From Wuchereria bancrofti (taxonomy: Eukaryota; Nematoda; Chromadorea; Rhabditida; Onchocercidae), in contig SSBO01000001.1 in the NCBI GenBank assembly GCA_005281725.1, forward strand, positions 1,472,399 through 1,536,398: a stretch of 64,000 nucleotides of DNA, read 5' to 3'. The notes below the pieces were generated by a model that saw only the letters and a list, made by a program, of their open reading frames with translations, was not told the DNA's origin and did no database searches. Shown here one piece after another: positions 13,847 to 25,419 of the stretch; position 1 is the first letter of the stretch; every line of letters starts with the position of its first letter. The translations under genes were made by a program, and so were the position numbers.

Positions 13847-16800
13847 TGATCAGTTAAATATTTGAAAAATTCTGCTATTTTTTTTTTATTGCCTGAATAG
13901 ATATTCGTTTTAAAATAAAATTATTTTTCAATTCGGACCATATGGTTTAAAATTTTTTGGCATTCTAACATTTTCCACTTGTTTCGAAAATTTTCACTTG
14001 TACAAAAAACTTAATTCGGTGAAAACTAAAATTTCTTTTCATGAATTTCAATGATTGCCTAAGATTCCAATTTCTGTTTTTGAATGAACTGAATTGAAAA
14101 GATTGCTAATAATTTTTATTGTTATGTCTTACATAAATAAAACATTTCTTTCTTTTTTTTTTCTTTAACATTTTGAATCATTTCAATTACTCATTAATTG
14201 AAAATTCTATGCTTTTATATAATACAAAATCTTAGAAATATGCCTTTGATTGTTTGAAAATTTCCGTAAAAAAATTTTCATTTCATTTAAAGTTGCTAAT
14301 AATAATTTGTTATCTTTTTCCTTTCTGCTTCTTTCATTTATTCATTTTTTTTTTTCTAAATGTGAAATTTTCACTGAATGAAACATACGCTACATTAGAT
14401 GCGCTATTAGTTAAATAATCTATAAATGGGAAATTTTAAAGAAAATGACTTAAAGGCTATAATTTTTATGCTCAATAAAAAGACAGTCTATAATTCTACA
14501 TATCAATTTTATAATTTTTCCACTTTTTTTACTTCTCACATTTGCTCAGTTAGATGAAATATTTTTTTTTTTTTAATAATTAATAAAAGCAGAAAAAATT
14601 TCTTTTTAAAAATCGGCTTTTTGTTTAAATTTAAATATCAAATGAAATGTTAGATTTTCGAATGAACAGAATCATACTGTTATGAATGATAATATGATGA
14701 TGATATATGATATGCATGTATATTTGTATAAATTATTATCAATGTCTTCTTTATTACAACCATAAAATGGCAAAACTTTCATCTTTAGAGAATACTGATC
14801 CGGAAACGGAAAAAATTGATAAAGTCTTACTTTTATTATACTTTAGGAAAAATGCACTTTTATTAAATCTTACTTTTCCATCTTTCGCTTGTAACAATAT
14901 TAATCAATTTTGCTTTGTCTTTTTTTTACATTGGAATAATCAATCATTCATTTTCTGTTACATAAAGCTATTCGGAATTTGAATTAAAAACATTTTTCAA
15001 ATTTTCAAATAAAAGAATTTAAAAATTTACACCTCCAGAATTAATTGATATATTCATATCTAAACAAATTTACACTCATAAAGATAGCTAAAGTTTTGCT
15101 GAATATTATTTCTTTCAGTAAATAATAATGATAATTAATTAATTAATTAATAATGATAATTAAGGAGTAAAATTATTGGTAGACTTCATTTTTTGTTATC
15201 TTTCGTTTCTTTGATTTTCTTTTCTTTTTTTTTTTGAATTTAAAAGTTCAACAAAAATTCTTGCAATTATTGTCAGTGAATATTGCGCTTTGATCGATTT
15301 TACATTAATCTCAGTTATACATCTTCAGTTAACCATTTTACATTATATTTTTATTTATGCTTACATTTTCATTATTGCTCTTTTCCTATTTTTCTTTTTC
15401 TCCGTCATCGTCACTCTGTTTTAAAATTTTTTCTTCAACTCTTCTTTCTGCCTTACTTTTTATTTTTTCTTTTTATAATTATAAATTGTTTTAATCAACG
15501 AAAAGAGATATAACATATCGCATGAATTGCATGCTTTCATACATTATATTTTATCATATATCAGTAATGATTATCAGTAGCGTTATCACATAATTCCTAA
15601 ATTTCCTCGTCTTTTTTGCAATATTTTATGTATATAAAAGTAAAAGATTTCACTGTTTCAATCTATTATGTTACATTATCAGATAACATTTCGTAGTGAT
15701 AACTGTGATAACACCATCCATAATCATTATTGACTGTCCATTTTGTTAAGTTTCACAACTTTTATGAGACAAAACAAATACTCATTAATTTTGATGGCAT
15801 ATTTTGAAAAATAGTTGTTGATTAATTTCATCACAAAATTTCTAGAAGTTAATATTCATCAAGGAAAAAAAAAAGGAGCAAGACGAAAAGAGATTGCTAA
15901 ATTGATTAATCAACACTTTTTGCACAATATTTTTTAAATACACCAATCTTTCATCATTTTTCTTCTTTTTTTCTCCTTTTCTACATTTAATTATTAATTA
16001 ATTATTTACTAAATCATTTTTTTCTCTCTTCAAAATAACAATATCTATTTTACAAATATTTTAGTTTCCTATTTTAGAATATATGTAAGTATTATATGTG
16101 ATACAAATAGTAATAGATATAATTATGAAGCGTAAAAAGTCTGAAGCGCTAGTAAAATAGACAATAAAAATATGTAAAATAAATTATTTTTATAGAAGCA
16201 TATTTTAAATATTATGCAAAAAAGTCTTTTTCTTTCTTTTTCGCAATTTTACATTGCAGTAAAAAAGAAAAAATTTCAATTTTCTTTTTAAAAAATTCAT
16301 TGAAAATATTCTTTTTCTTTTGAAAAAATTTTTAGTTAAAAAATTAGAATGACATATTGCAAATGGATGAATATACATCAACTATGGCAAGTTATTGATG
16401 ACAAAAAAAAAAAGAAAAATGAAAACAAACGATTACAACAACTTTGAAAAATTTTTTTCCCAAAAGAAAAAAAAAGAAGAAAGCAAACTAGCTTTTCAAA
16501 TATAAATTTAAATTTTTGAAAAAAAAAATCTTTATGTTGTTCAAAAGTTCCCGCTAAATAGTTTTTAGATTAATGAGAGTAGTCATGAAATAAATTTAGA
16601 TTACTGAAAGAATTTTTGTTCTTGCCAATTTCATTTTCACTTTTTATTTTTTCTTTCAGAGAAAAATTTTCAGTAAAATTTAATGTTATTCACATTTTTG
16701 TTTGGTTTTGTTTTTGTACTTTCTACGAAATCACTTTTGTGAAAAGTAACATTGGCAATGTTATCTAATCATTAAATTAGCTATTATCATTATTTATTTG

Positions 16801-18417
16801 ATATCACTTATCATCAAAGAAGCTATTTTCAAGTACGTCCAGTAATTCTCGCCTTCTTTACAGTAATTTTGTCTTTTTTTTTCATTTGAATTTAAAACAA
16901 AAAAAAAATGGAAATTTTGCTAATCAATATCTCAAAAGAATGAAAATTTAGCTACCATATCATTTTTTTTCAACCTCTTATCTTTTTTCATAAATTTCAT
17001 TTCTATTTTCAATTGTAAACAATTATTTAAAAAATTCTCATCACATAGCCTAGCATAATTATTTTGTTCATCCGGGCAAAACTTGGTAATCTTATTTAAA
17101 AATTTTATTGCTTTAGTGATCAATGTTTCATATAAATCTTTTTATCTCCTTATTTTCGTATAAAATATATCATTTCTTAAAAAAAAAAAAATCACAACCT
17201 CTCCATTAAATTTATTCATTTGTGAAATTTATAAGTTATGAAAATTTTGTGGGAGAATTTGCTAAGAACTATAAAAGCTTTATCATCGCTCAAGAGAGAC
17301 TGATTTATCTCAAATGACCAGTAAATGACCATTGATTTGAATCGATTATTTCAAGAATTTCATTTCACTCAGAATAAAAAAAAACATTGAAGAAGTTGAT
17401 TTTTTTTTTTTTTTAATATTAAAACCAAACAATAAATCTATAATAGTGTTGTTGTATATTATAAAAGTTTCATTAGCCCCATAATCCATCTTTTTCGTTA
17501 TCGTACTTCTTCTCAACATTATTTCATTTTTCTCATCAATTCATTCATTTTGTTTCATTTGATACCACCAAAGCAAAATTCATTTTTTATAATACTACCA
17601 ATTAGTTGTAACAAATATTTTTTGAAATATTACTAAAATAATGCATATAAATGCAATGATTGTATTTTATTTTTATAAAATTAGTAAAACTTATATTTTA
17701 TAGATCAAACAAATATTCTTTTCATTTTAATTTCCCACTCGCATACCAATCAAAACTCGTTGTAAACATGATGATTTTAATTGTTAACTATTTTTGTCAT
17801 AATTTTAAACTAGAAAATAGTGATTGTAAGTCTTAGCTTAAGGTTTACTACGATTAAATACTAAGGATATAATTATAAAATAATTCAATCACATGTAAGT
17901 ATTAAGTCACATTCATTTTGCATATATATTATTTCAACATTATTAAATTGCTTTTTTTTTGGTTTAATTATCTAAGCTTAAAAACTTAGTGTAATTAAAA
18001 AAGCACAAAAAATAATTCACGTTGAAATGTTAAATTTATGTCAATGTTACAGAAATTTACTTATTATGCTAACTCTAAAAGACATATAAAAGATAAGTAA
18101 TTTTTTAAATCAAAATTGAAAAACCCAAAATGAGGAAAGAGAAAAAAGCATCGAACACTGTTGACATAAATAATGAGAAGTAGTTTTGAGTTTTTGAAAT
18201 GAAATTTAAATGACAAAAACGAATAAAGAAAAAAAAAATAAAATGAAACGGAAAGTAATATGAAATTACATAACTTTTGTGGATTTTTACCCATTAATTA
18301 TTAATCTTTAAATTTCATTCAATATTTAACTTTTAATTGTTTTATTTTCCATATCCTTTTAAATGTCTTCAATTCAAAATTTAAATAAATTTAAGAAGAA
18401 AAAAACTAAAATTTTAG
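13847..18417. other. Long AT-rich intergenic region
   Basis: No exon chain could be built here. The sequence is dominated by A/T runs and simple AATT repeats (for example 15137-15152). Short open frames, such as one around 14768 with a plausible ATG, have no recognisable product. The region probably includes the promoter of the gene starting at 18418. Confidence 0.5.
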
Positions 18418-21400
18418 ATGTATTCCCATGTTTCGAAAAATGAAAATACGGAACAATTAAACGTATCGAAAATTAATCCATGCTACAACAATTGGAGAAT
18501 GTTGAATGATTGTGACGAAGATGAGAAACGGAAAACGGTAAAACATTACAGGAATTGCAATAAGTTTAATTAATGCTTATTGATTGAATTAATTAAAATT
18601 TTTCTTTGATTTATCAGAAAGATATTTAAAAATTAATTAATCGAATATGACATCTTTAATCTGTCTGGTGAAAAAGATTGATAATCACTGCTAATGCTAA
18701 ATGTGCCAAAAAAAGATATTTACATTTGTGCTTCAAATGACAATAATTTCTGATGCGACTTTACCGCCAGTTCATATTCAATAGCATATTCTCAAAGATA
18801 CTCTTCTCAATTAATATCATTTGTAGATGAATATATGTTGAAATTTAGATTCAATTTAAATTTCTCATCATTTTCCACTTCTTTTTTTTTGCTTCACATT
18901 TCTGTGTATGTAAATGAGATGATAGACTTTACCGCGGAATGTGACATTGATGGTATTAGTAGAGTAATTATTGTTTACTCAGACAATTAATTATTGCTAT
19001 GAACAACAGTAAATATTACTATCAAATTTTTTATTTTTCTCATATCTCACCTGTTTCGCATATCTTAGCATTCTCATTAATTTTATGCCTACTGTTGCTA
19101 ATTAATAAGCTATTCCTATTAAGATTTTGATTTAACAAATATTCTTTGAGGTTATCTCAGTTTTATTTCATGCTTATCCTTCATTTACAGAAGCTAACAC
19201 CTGACAGATACGAGGAATTTTCATTATCACACTCTGCTATCAATGAATATGATATAGAATTTCACAATTTATCAAATTCAAAATTAGAATCAATGAATAG
19301 ACATACTGTTAACAGCAGCAATCAGTCGTCATCAGAGACATTCAGGAAAAGAGGAACGAGAAATAATATAGCTATTTATTTGGTGGTATTTTTTAATCAA
19401 ATGAGTAAGTTCTTTTCAACTTTTCCAAATATTTTTTTTTGTAACATAAAAATTATTTTTATTGTAACATAAAAATTATCAGTTGGATGTTTTTTTAGTA
19501 ATTAATTTTAGATTTCACACCATTGAAGATTGCTTCGTCCCGCGATAACTCGAGGAATATTTTAATTAGGAAAATTATATGTATATAATATGTAATAGAA
19601 CTTAATTACTTGAATAATTTTCCTTTATTATTTTACGCTTAATTATTTCCAGTTAATAAGAAACAATTAGCAATTGCGATAATTAGTTATGCATGTGGCA
19701 TATACGCCTTATACATTGCACTTTCTCGTAATTCATCCGTTTACGGCTACGAATCACGTCATCAAAGTGCGTATACAATAAAAACTGTTCTACTTCTTTA
19801 TGGTTCGCTTTCTAAACTTATATTTTGCTAATAATTAAAATTTTTTTTAAAAAGAATTTCTTTTTGTCTAACCGAAAAAATTTTTTGTTTCGTTTTTCTG
19901 ATTTTTCACATTAAAATTTTGCAATTCCACTGATTGATTAATTGTTAAGTTAGAATTTTCCAGTTAGCAAAATTTGTCACGAATTCAATATCGCGATACT
20001 CCAATAATAATCTATTAGTCATATGTCAAACAATGCTAAAACAGTTTGTTGTAGTTTCAAGGGATTAAATACCTTTATTTCCCTGCATAAAAGTAAACTT
20101 TCACTTATTGTCCTCTTATCACATAAGGAATTATTATGAAAAGCTTTACAATAAAAACATTTTTTTAAATTTCTTAAGACGAGTCAAACGATCCTTATAG
20201 GTAAGATAAACATCACATTCGTTATTCCAATGATATTCTCTTGTATTTCGTGAAGAAATATTATTACCTTGTAATGCTATTAATGCTGATGTTCCTCTAG
20301 GAGGGGACCATATTTGGCAGTTGTTGATTTGCTATTGGTATAGTTAAATGAACGTTGACAATTTTTTACCTGTTCATTTACATTAACCAAATGTGACAGG
20401 AATTCTCTTAGCTTTGCAATTGTCCAAGGCTTATCTATTCTCTTTTGGCTATACACTTTACTTAGTATCCATTGTGGGAGTTTACATTCAAGTAAAGGTT
20501 CCATACTTGGTTGTCCTAAATTATCTCCTAAATCTTCTAACTGACGTAATACTCGCTCAATATTTTCTATAGTTACTATCCAATTCTTATCATTCTTCTT
20601 AATGAACTGAAGTTCATTATAAAATAATGTCCTTACCATCGAAGAGTCACCATATTTTTCTTTGAGTAGTCCTTGTATTACTTCATAATTTTTAGAGGCC
20701 AGATACTGTTTTTAAGGTGTTTTCTTTAAGGTATGAATATAAATAATTTAATTTTCGGATTTCTGGAATTGCTTGCGAATGGACAGCAGCATCAAAACTA
20801 CTTCAAAATTGTCACCATTGGTTCAGGTCACCATTGAAAGTAGGCAGAGATAATTGTGGCAGATTGAATGCATGATTTGACAAGACATTTAATTTCTCCT
20901 TTTCCTTATTTAACTTCTGTAAGAGTTGTTTCAGTCTTTGATTAGTCTCGTCCTTATGCATCAATAATGTTATCATCGCCTCCTTACCTTCATGTAATAC
21001 TCCGAATATTCCTTTAGTGATTGCTTCGTATTTTTCTTCCTTATCTTTTCGCTTCGCTGTCGTAATTTGTTGGAGATAATTCGAGCGTCGTAATACATAA
21101 TTGAATTGTTTGAAATTTGTCCTCTACTATTCTTATCCATAGATTGTAGAACTCTTCCTGTTGCTCCATAATCATATTTAACTCTGAAGATGTCAAATGT
21201 ATGGCATTTATTTCTTTTAGAAGATTGACTAACCTTTCTTTGACTGGTTCAATATGTTCGCTATTATATTGCTGAACATGATTCCCGACTTGTGGCACCA
21301 AAAATTTTGTCGTGAAGATTGTTTGTTTTTATGGGTTAGTCGAATGTACAGAACAGGAATACGTAATACTCGAGAAAAAAAAATAAGACGATTGTGGACA

Positions 21401-23593
21401 ATAGTGACTCCTCTTCGATTACCATTTAAAAGTCCCATGTTATTTAGTCTTAAGTTTATATATGTTAAGAATTGGGAGTGGTTTACAATAGAATTACAAT
21501 AGATATTACAGAGAATGTTCATTTGCATACATGATAGGAGATAGAAAAAAAGATAAAATGAGAAGATTAGTTGTGAATGTGAGCACAAATTGTTAACATT
21601 TGATAATAAATTTTTGACATATAACTAATAGATTATTATTGGATATCACGATATTGAATTCGTGACAAAATTTACTTGTAATTGATCAATAAAGAAGAAA
21701 TAATGAAATGGTAATGCAAGAAAAGCAATCATGGCTAAAAGTGAAATATTAAAATGAGATTCATTGCCGGAATGGTTTGTTTAAGCAGTTCAATCAGAAT
21801 TTTGAAATGTTTCATTTGAATTTTTAACTTAAAAATTAATAAAACTTATGCTTATCTCTTTTGATTAATGCTGCAATCTTTCATTCAACATTATTTTTGC
21901 TTTTATTTTTATTATTTTTTATATCACTGCTTCAACTGCAATGATAATGCTGTCACTAGCATTGCTACGTTTTATTTTGTTCCATCAAAATTTTTATTTC
22001 AATGCTATTTGAACTAGTAAAATCGGTAATAAGTATGTTTATATATTTTATTGATAACGTAATGATTGTAAATTTTTGATTACAATCATTATTAAAAATC
22101 ATGATATCACTCAAAACTTAATCTATATAACCAAAGTTAATGAGAAGTTATTAATTAGATTTGCTAAACTTCTTGTAAAATTGTTCAATCGTCTTGTAAA
22201 TGTCTTTTTGCATTTATGCGAACTGAAAGAGTTAAATGATGAATTACACTTCGTTACATTTTTGCTTCAAGAAAATTCCATCTACCGTAACCAATCACGT
22301 TTTCCTGTTACGTTAATTGAAATTTAAGATGAATGTTTCAAATTTTGCAAAAACATACATAGACATTTGTTCTAATCTTTGTTGTTATAAACTAATACAT
22401 AAAAAAAAAAACATAATAATAACTTTCACATCTCATTTTTAAACTTTAAAACATAAATCTAGGATTTTGAAAAAAGACTAAATATTATAATTCAGTAGTA
22501 CCTACAATTATTCAAGTTCCATAATTAAATGTTTAAATCTCATCCGTAAAATTCTTCGTAATTATACTGGTAATAGTAAAATGATCACCTGATCAATTTC
22601 AGAGAGCAACTAAAAAAGCAGATTTTTTAAAAAAGAACAAAAGTCGCTTGCAATAAAAGCATCTAAATTAGTTTGTAGTAAGTAAGCAAGTAAAGTAAGG
22701 AATCAAATAAAGTAAAGTAAAATAAATAAAGTAAAGTAAGTGTAAAGTAAATAAATAAAGTAAAGTAAAGAATTTCAGTAGCAAGCAAAAGATCAAATCG
22801 AATAATCTCGAAATACGTTTATCCGAACAAATCATTGCATATAAAAAATTTGGGCTATATTAATTTCTCTGATCAATTATTTCAATTTCTTAAATTCAAA
22901 CTCATTGAGGAGTTAATTTCAGGATTGGTACAGGTTCTTCTTAGTGTAATTTTCTTTTTCACCTATGCAACAACAACAAAAATCGGTGAGCGCAAATGGT
23001 GTTGTCAAATTATTCATTTTATTGGTTGTATTATTTATTTGCTGGTTGCATTATTCGTTTTACTAATTGGATTAATTGGTAAGCAATTGCATAATTTCAA
23101 AAAAAAAAAAAAATTATCCGCTAGAAATTTTTTTTTTTTAAATTGCATATTTCATTGAATATACTTCGTGATCTAAATGTAAAGCGTACTTGAATTCAGT
23201 TCAAACATTTTCAAATTTATTATTTTACCTCTTCTAAAACTTAAATTTATCATTTATATTTTCTAATTGTATCTGATCTTGAAAATTCTTATTAAAATTT
23301 ATACGATAAATTTCAAGACGCATAACATGGAATATACCATTAAGATACATATGCCTGGCATCAAATTTTTGATAAATCAATGAACTTGAAATCTTTTTTT
23401 GGAGCAAATCTTAAGTTCTGAACTCAATTTCAAATTTTCAGGATTCTATTGGGTTGTAAATTTATACGGACGTGTGGAATATGAAGATCGACAATCCGCT
23501 GATTACGTCGATACGGTGCTGTACAAATCATCGCTGTTCACATTCTGCTTTCATTTATGTTTCGTGTTATTGAAATGTTGCTGGTGGTATTAA
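18418..23593 (+). CDS. Four-helix membrane protein of unknown function
   Basis: Five exons join in phase: 18418-18537, 19191-19404, 19653-19766, 22923-23078, 23442-23593 (stop). They give 756 nt, 251 residues. The N-terminal ~100 residues are hydrophilic, Ser/Asn-rich and probably cytosolic. About four hydrophobic segments follow: around KKQLAIAIISYACGIYALYI, LVQVLLSVIFFF, IIYLLVALFVLLIGLIGFYW, and the C-terminus FCFHLCFVLLKCCWWY. There is no signal peptide. The last exon's pattern of a Tyr/Asp-rich loop then a final helix faintly recalls TMEM272-like nematode proteins, but I do not recognise the family with confidence. The start is the ATG directly after ATTTTAG, a likely trans-splice or cis-splice acceptor. 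The third intron (3,156 nt) holds a retrotransposon remnant. Confidence 0.72.
20280..21301 (-). pseudogene. BEL/Pao gag remnant
   Basis: Broken gag-like reading frame. The segment at 21301-21041 is open, with helical, charged sequence. The middle (about 20700-21040) encodes a stretch including LPQLSLPTFNGDLNQW and SSFDAAVHSQAIPEI, typical of the DUF1759-type gag of BEL/Pao elements, but it is interrupted by stops and frame changes. The segment 20639-20280 is open again and includes ENIERVLRQLEDLGDNLGQ, also typical. No zinc knuckle, protease or polymerase was found, so the element cannot move on its own. Confidence 0.72.
21309..21667 (-). repeat. 5' LTR-like block of the retrotransposon
   Basis: Read on the - strand, the block starts TGTCACGAATTC and ends CTTCACGACA, i.e. 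with TG...CA ends, about 359 bp. Just inside lies AAATTTTTGGTGCCACAAGT, a plausible primer-binding region, immediately before the gag-like frame. Confidence 0.55.
22677..22770. repeat. Degenerate (AAAGT)n / (AAAT)n simple repeat
   Basis: Repeated AAAGTAAAGTAA and AAATAAATAAAG motifs, in the large intron of the membrane-protein gene just before its fourth exon. Confidence 0.8.
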
Positions 23594-25419
23594 TGAATTT
23601 TGCTACTAATTAAACTAATGAAATATTTTAGGCTATCAATTGTTCATGTGTTGTTGAGATAGAGATTTTCTCGATTTAAAGGTTAAACGGAAAATCAATA
23701 AGAAAACCAATTAATTCTACGTGGAGATTTTTAAAGCTATTCTGGGATGCAGCAAATTTGTAGAGATGAAAGGGAAGAGAATTCCGGTCCATATTCTGAA
23801 AGTTCAAATTATGGGATTCTAAATTATAGGAATTGGTTGATTGTAAACAAACATTTAGGATCCAATAATTTTTCCGATTTATCCTAAATACAACTCACCA
23901 CTGCTGTAATCATGTGCAAAAAAATTATCTTTGATTATTTTTTTTTATCTTTTTTTGTAAGTGAAGTTCAATTCCAATGATAAAACTACAGAGTGATAAT
24001 TAATCCTGATCTTGTTATGTAATTAATAATTTCTAAAATAAATCAGTTTTTGAATATTGCTCAAATAAGGTTCATTTCTAATTTACTTCTAATTTATGAT
24101 TGATTTATGATCATTTCTAATTTAGATGATTGATCTAATAAAGCATTACAAAAACTAATTAGTTCATTAAACAATGATATTGAAAGAATATTAATTTAAT
24201 AACTTAAAGACACTCTCACAACTCACAATAACTCATTTTTGCTAATAAAACCAAATTTTGATAAATTAAAAAAATTTGATTAAAAATTGTTGACTGAAAA
24301 TCTTAATATCGAGTTACAAAAATACCTTTCATCACTCTCAATTCTTCATTTACTTACTTACTTACTCTTACTTGTATACTTTAGCCCCCCAAACCTACAC
24401 CCCAGCACAGCTTGCACAGTTCAGAAAATAGTGACACATAGTTCAACGGTGTCAGGATTTAACTGCAACTCATATTCAGACACACTCTACGTTAGACACT
24501 TATGATAAAAAGTACAACGTTATTAACAAAGAGACATCAGACAGTTATACAGTAGTTTAAGAATCTGTGTGTATTACATGTATTAGGTAGTGAACAGACA
24601 TTGTACTGGCAGACAGAGAATGAATAATAAGTGGTAAAGAAGAGATTCAAGACAGTCAGCTACGGTAACAAGGTAGGCTGTATTTAATGGACCGCGGCCC
24701 GCAATTGTACTTCTCACAAAGTCAAATTTATGGGATACGACGTCTTTAGGGTCAACTGACCAATTTTTGTATTGGAGTTCGTACGTTGCGTGACCTTACT
24801 GATTTCATTGACGACTCAAACGTTAGGTTCGATGCTTACGTTGCTAGAGTTGTTGTTTAGCAAAAGCTGTTGCTATGTAATTACATTTTTGCTGCCAATG
24901 TTTGTTGCTTTTCGTTAACAGATTATAGTCGCTGATATCCTTGCTTTGATAGTCTTTTTGCTATTACATTTCTCCTGTATTTTTATAAATGCTTCATACA
25001 CTTCTGTTTTATCATAATTTTCGTTTGCTTTTTCATGATACGATTTTCTATTACTTATGTTAAAAAAACTACATGATTCTTCACATATTTTTCACCACTA
25101 TAAATTTGAAGCTATCGAGAACTTTGAAATCGGCAAGCAAGTTAACCAATAATAGTTCCATATCCGTTTCTTTCAGTATCTTTGTTGAATTCCAATCATA
25201 TGTTTTTGTACTACTAGCTGAACTATTACAACATCATATTAATAAAGAAAATTACCGTACTGGATAGCGGTTTCAGGGCAGTTATGTAATATTTCGTGAT
25301 ATTGGATAGGAATAGATTCGAGCTGCAAATTATAATTTTCTCATTTTTTAATATATTTTAGATAATCTTGGTAGCTACAATTAGGTATTGTAATTTCACG
25401 AGACAGAAGAAAAAGCCCA
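23594..25419. other. Intergenic region with a less AT-rich island
   Basis: No gene recognised. The part at about 24380-24860 is clearly less AT-rich than its surroundings (for example GGACCGCGGCCCGC near 24690) and has no long open frame. The end of the region should contain the promoter and 5' leader of rps-3. Confidence 0.5.

Larger units (their letters stand above)
19970..21672 (-). mobile_element. Decayed BEL/Pao-type LTR retrotransposon with inverted ends
   Basis: An insertion within an intron. On the - strand it holds an LTR-like block (21309-21667) and a gag-like region, with no recognisable pol. The outer ends 19975-20031 and 21667-21611 are inverted copies of each other, both reading TGTCACGAATTCAATATCG inwards. 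The flanking 5-mer AAATT occurs at 19970-19974 and 21668-21672 in the same orientation, consistent with a target-site duplication. Confidence 0.75.

Noticed and set aside
14768..14860. Possible short first exon (MAKLSSLENTDPETEKIDK)
   Set aside because: Looks mildly protein-like, but no partner exon in phase and no homology recognised.
20280..20639. 119-residue minus-strand frame as an independent gene
   Set aside because: It is the 3' part of the broken BEL/Pao gag inside the retrotransposon.
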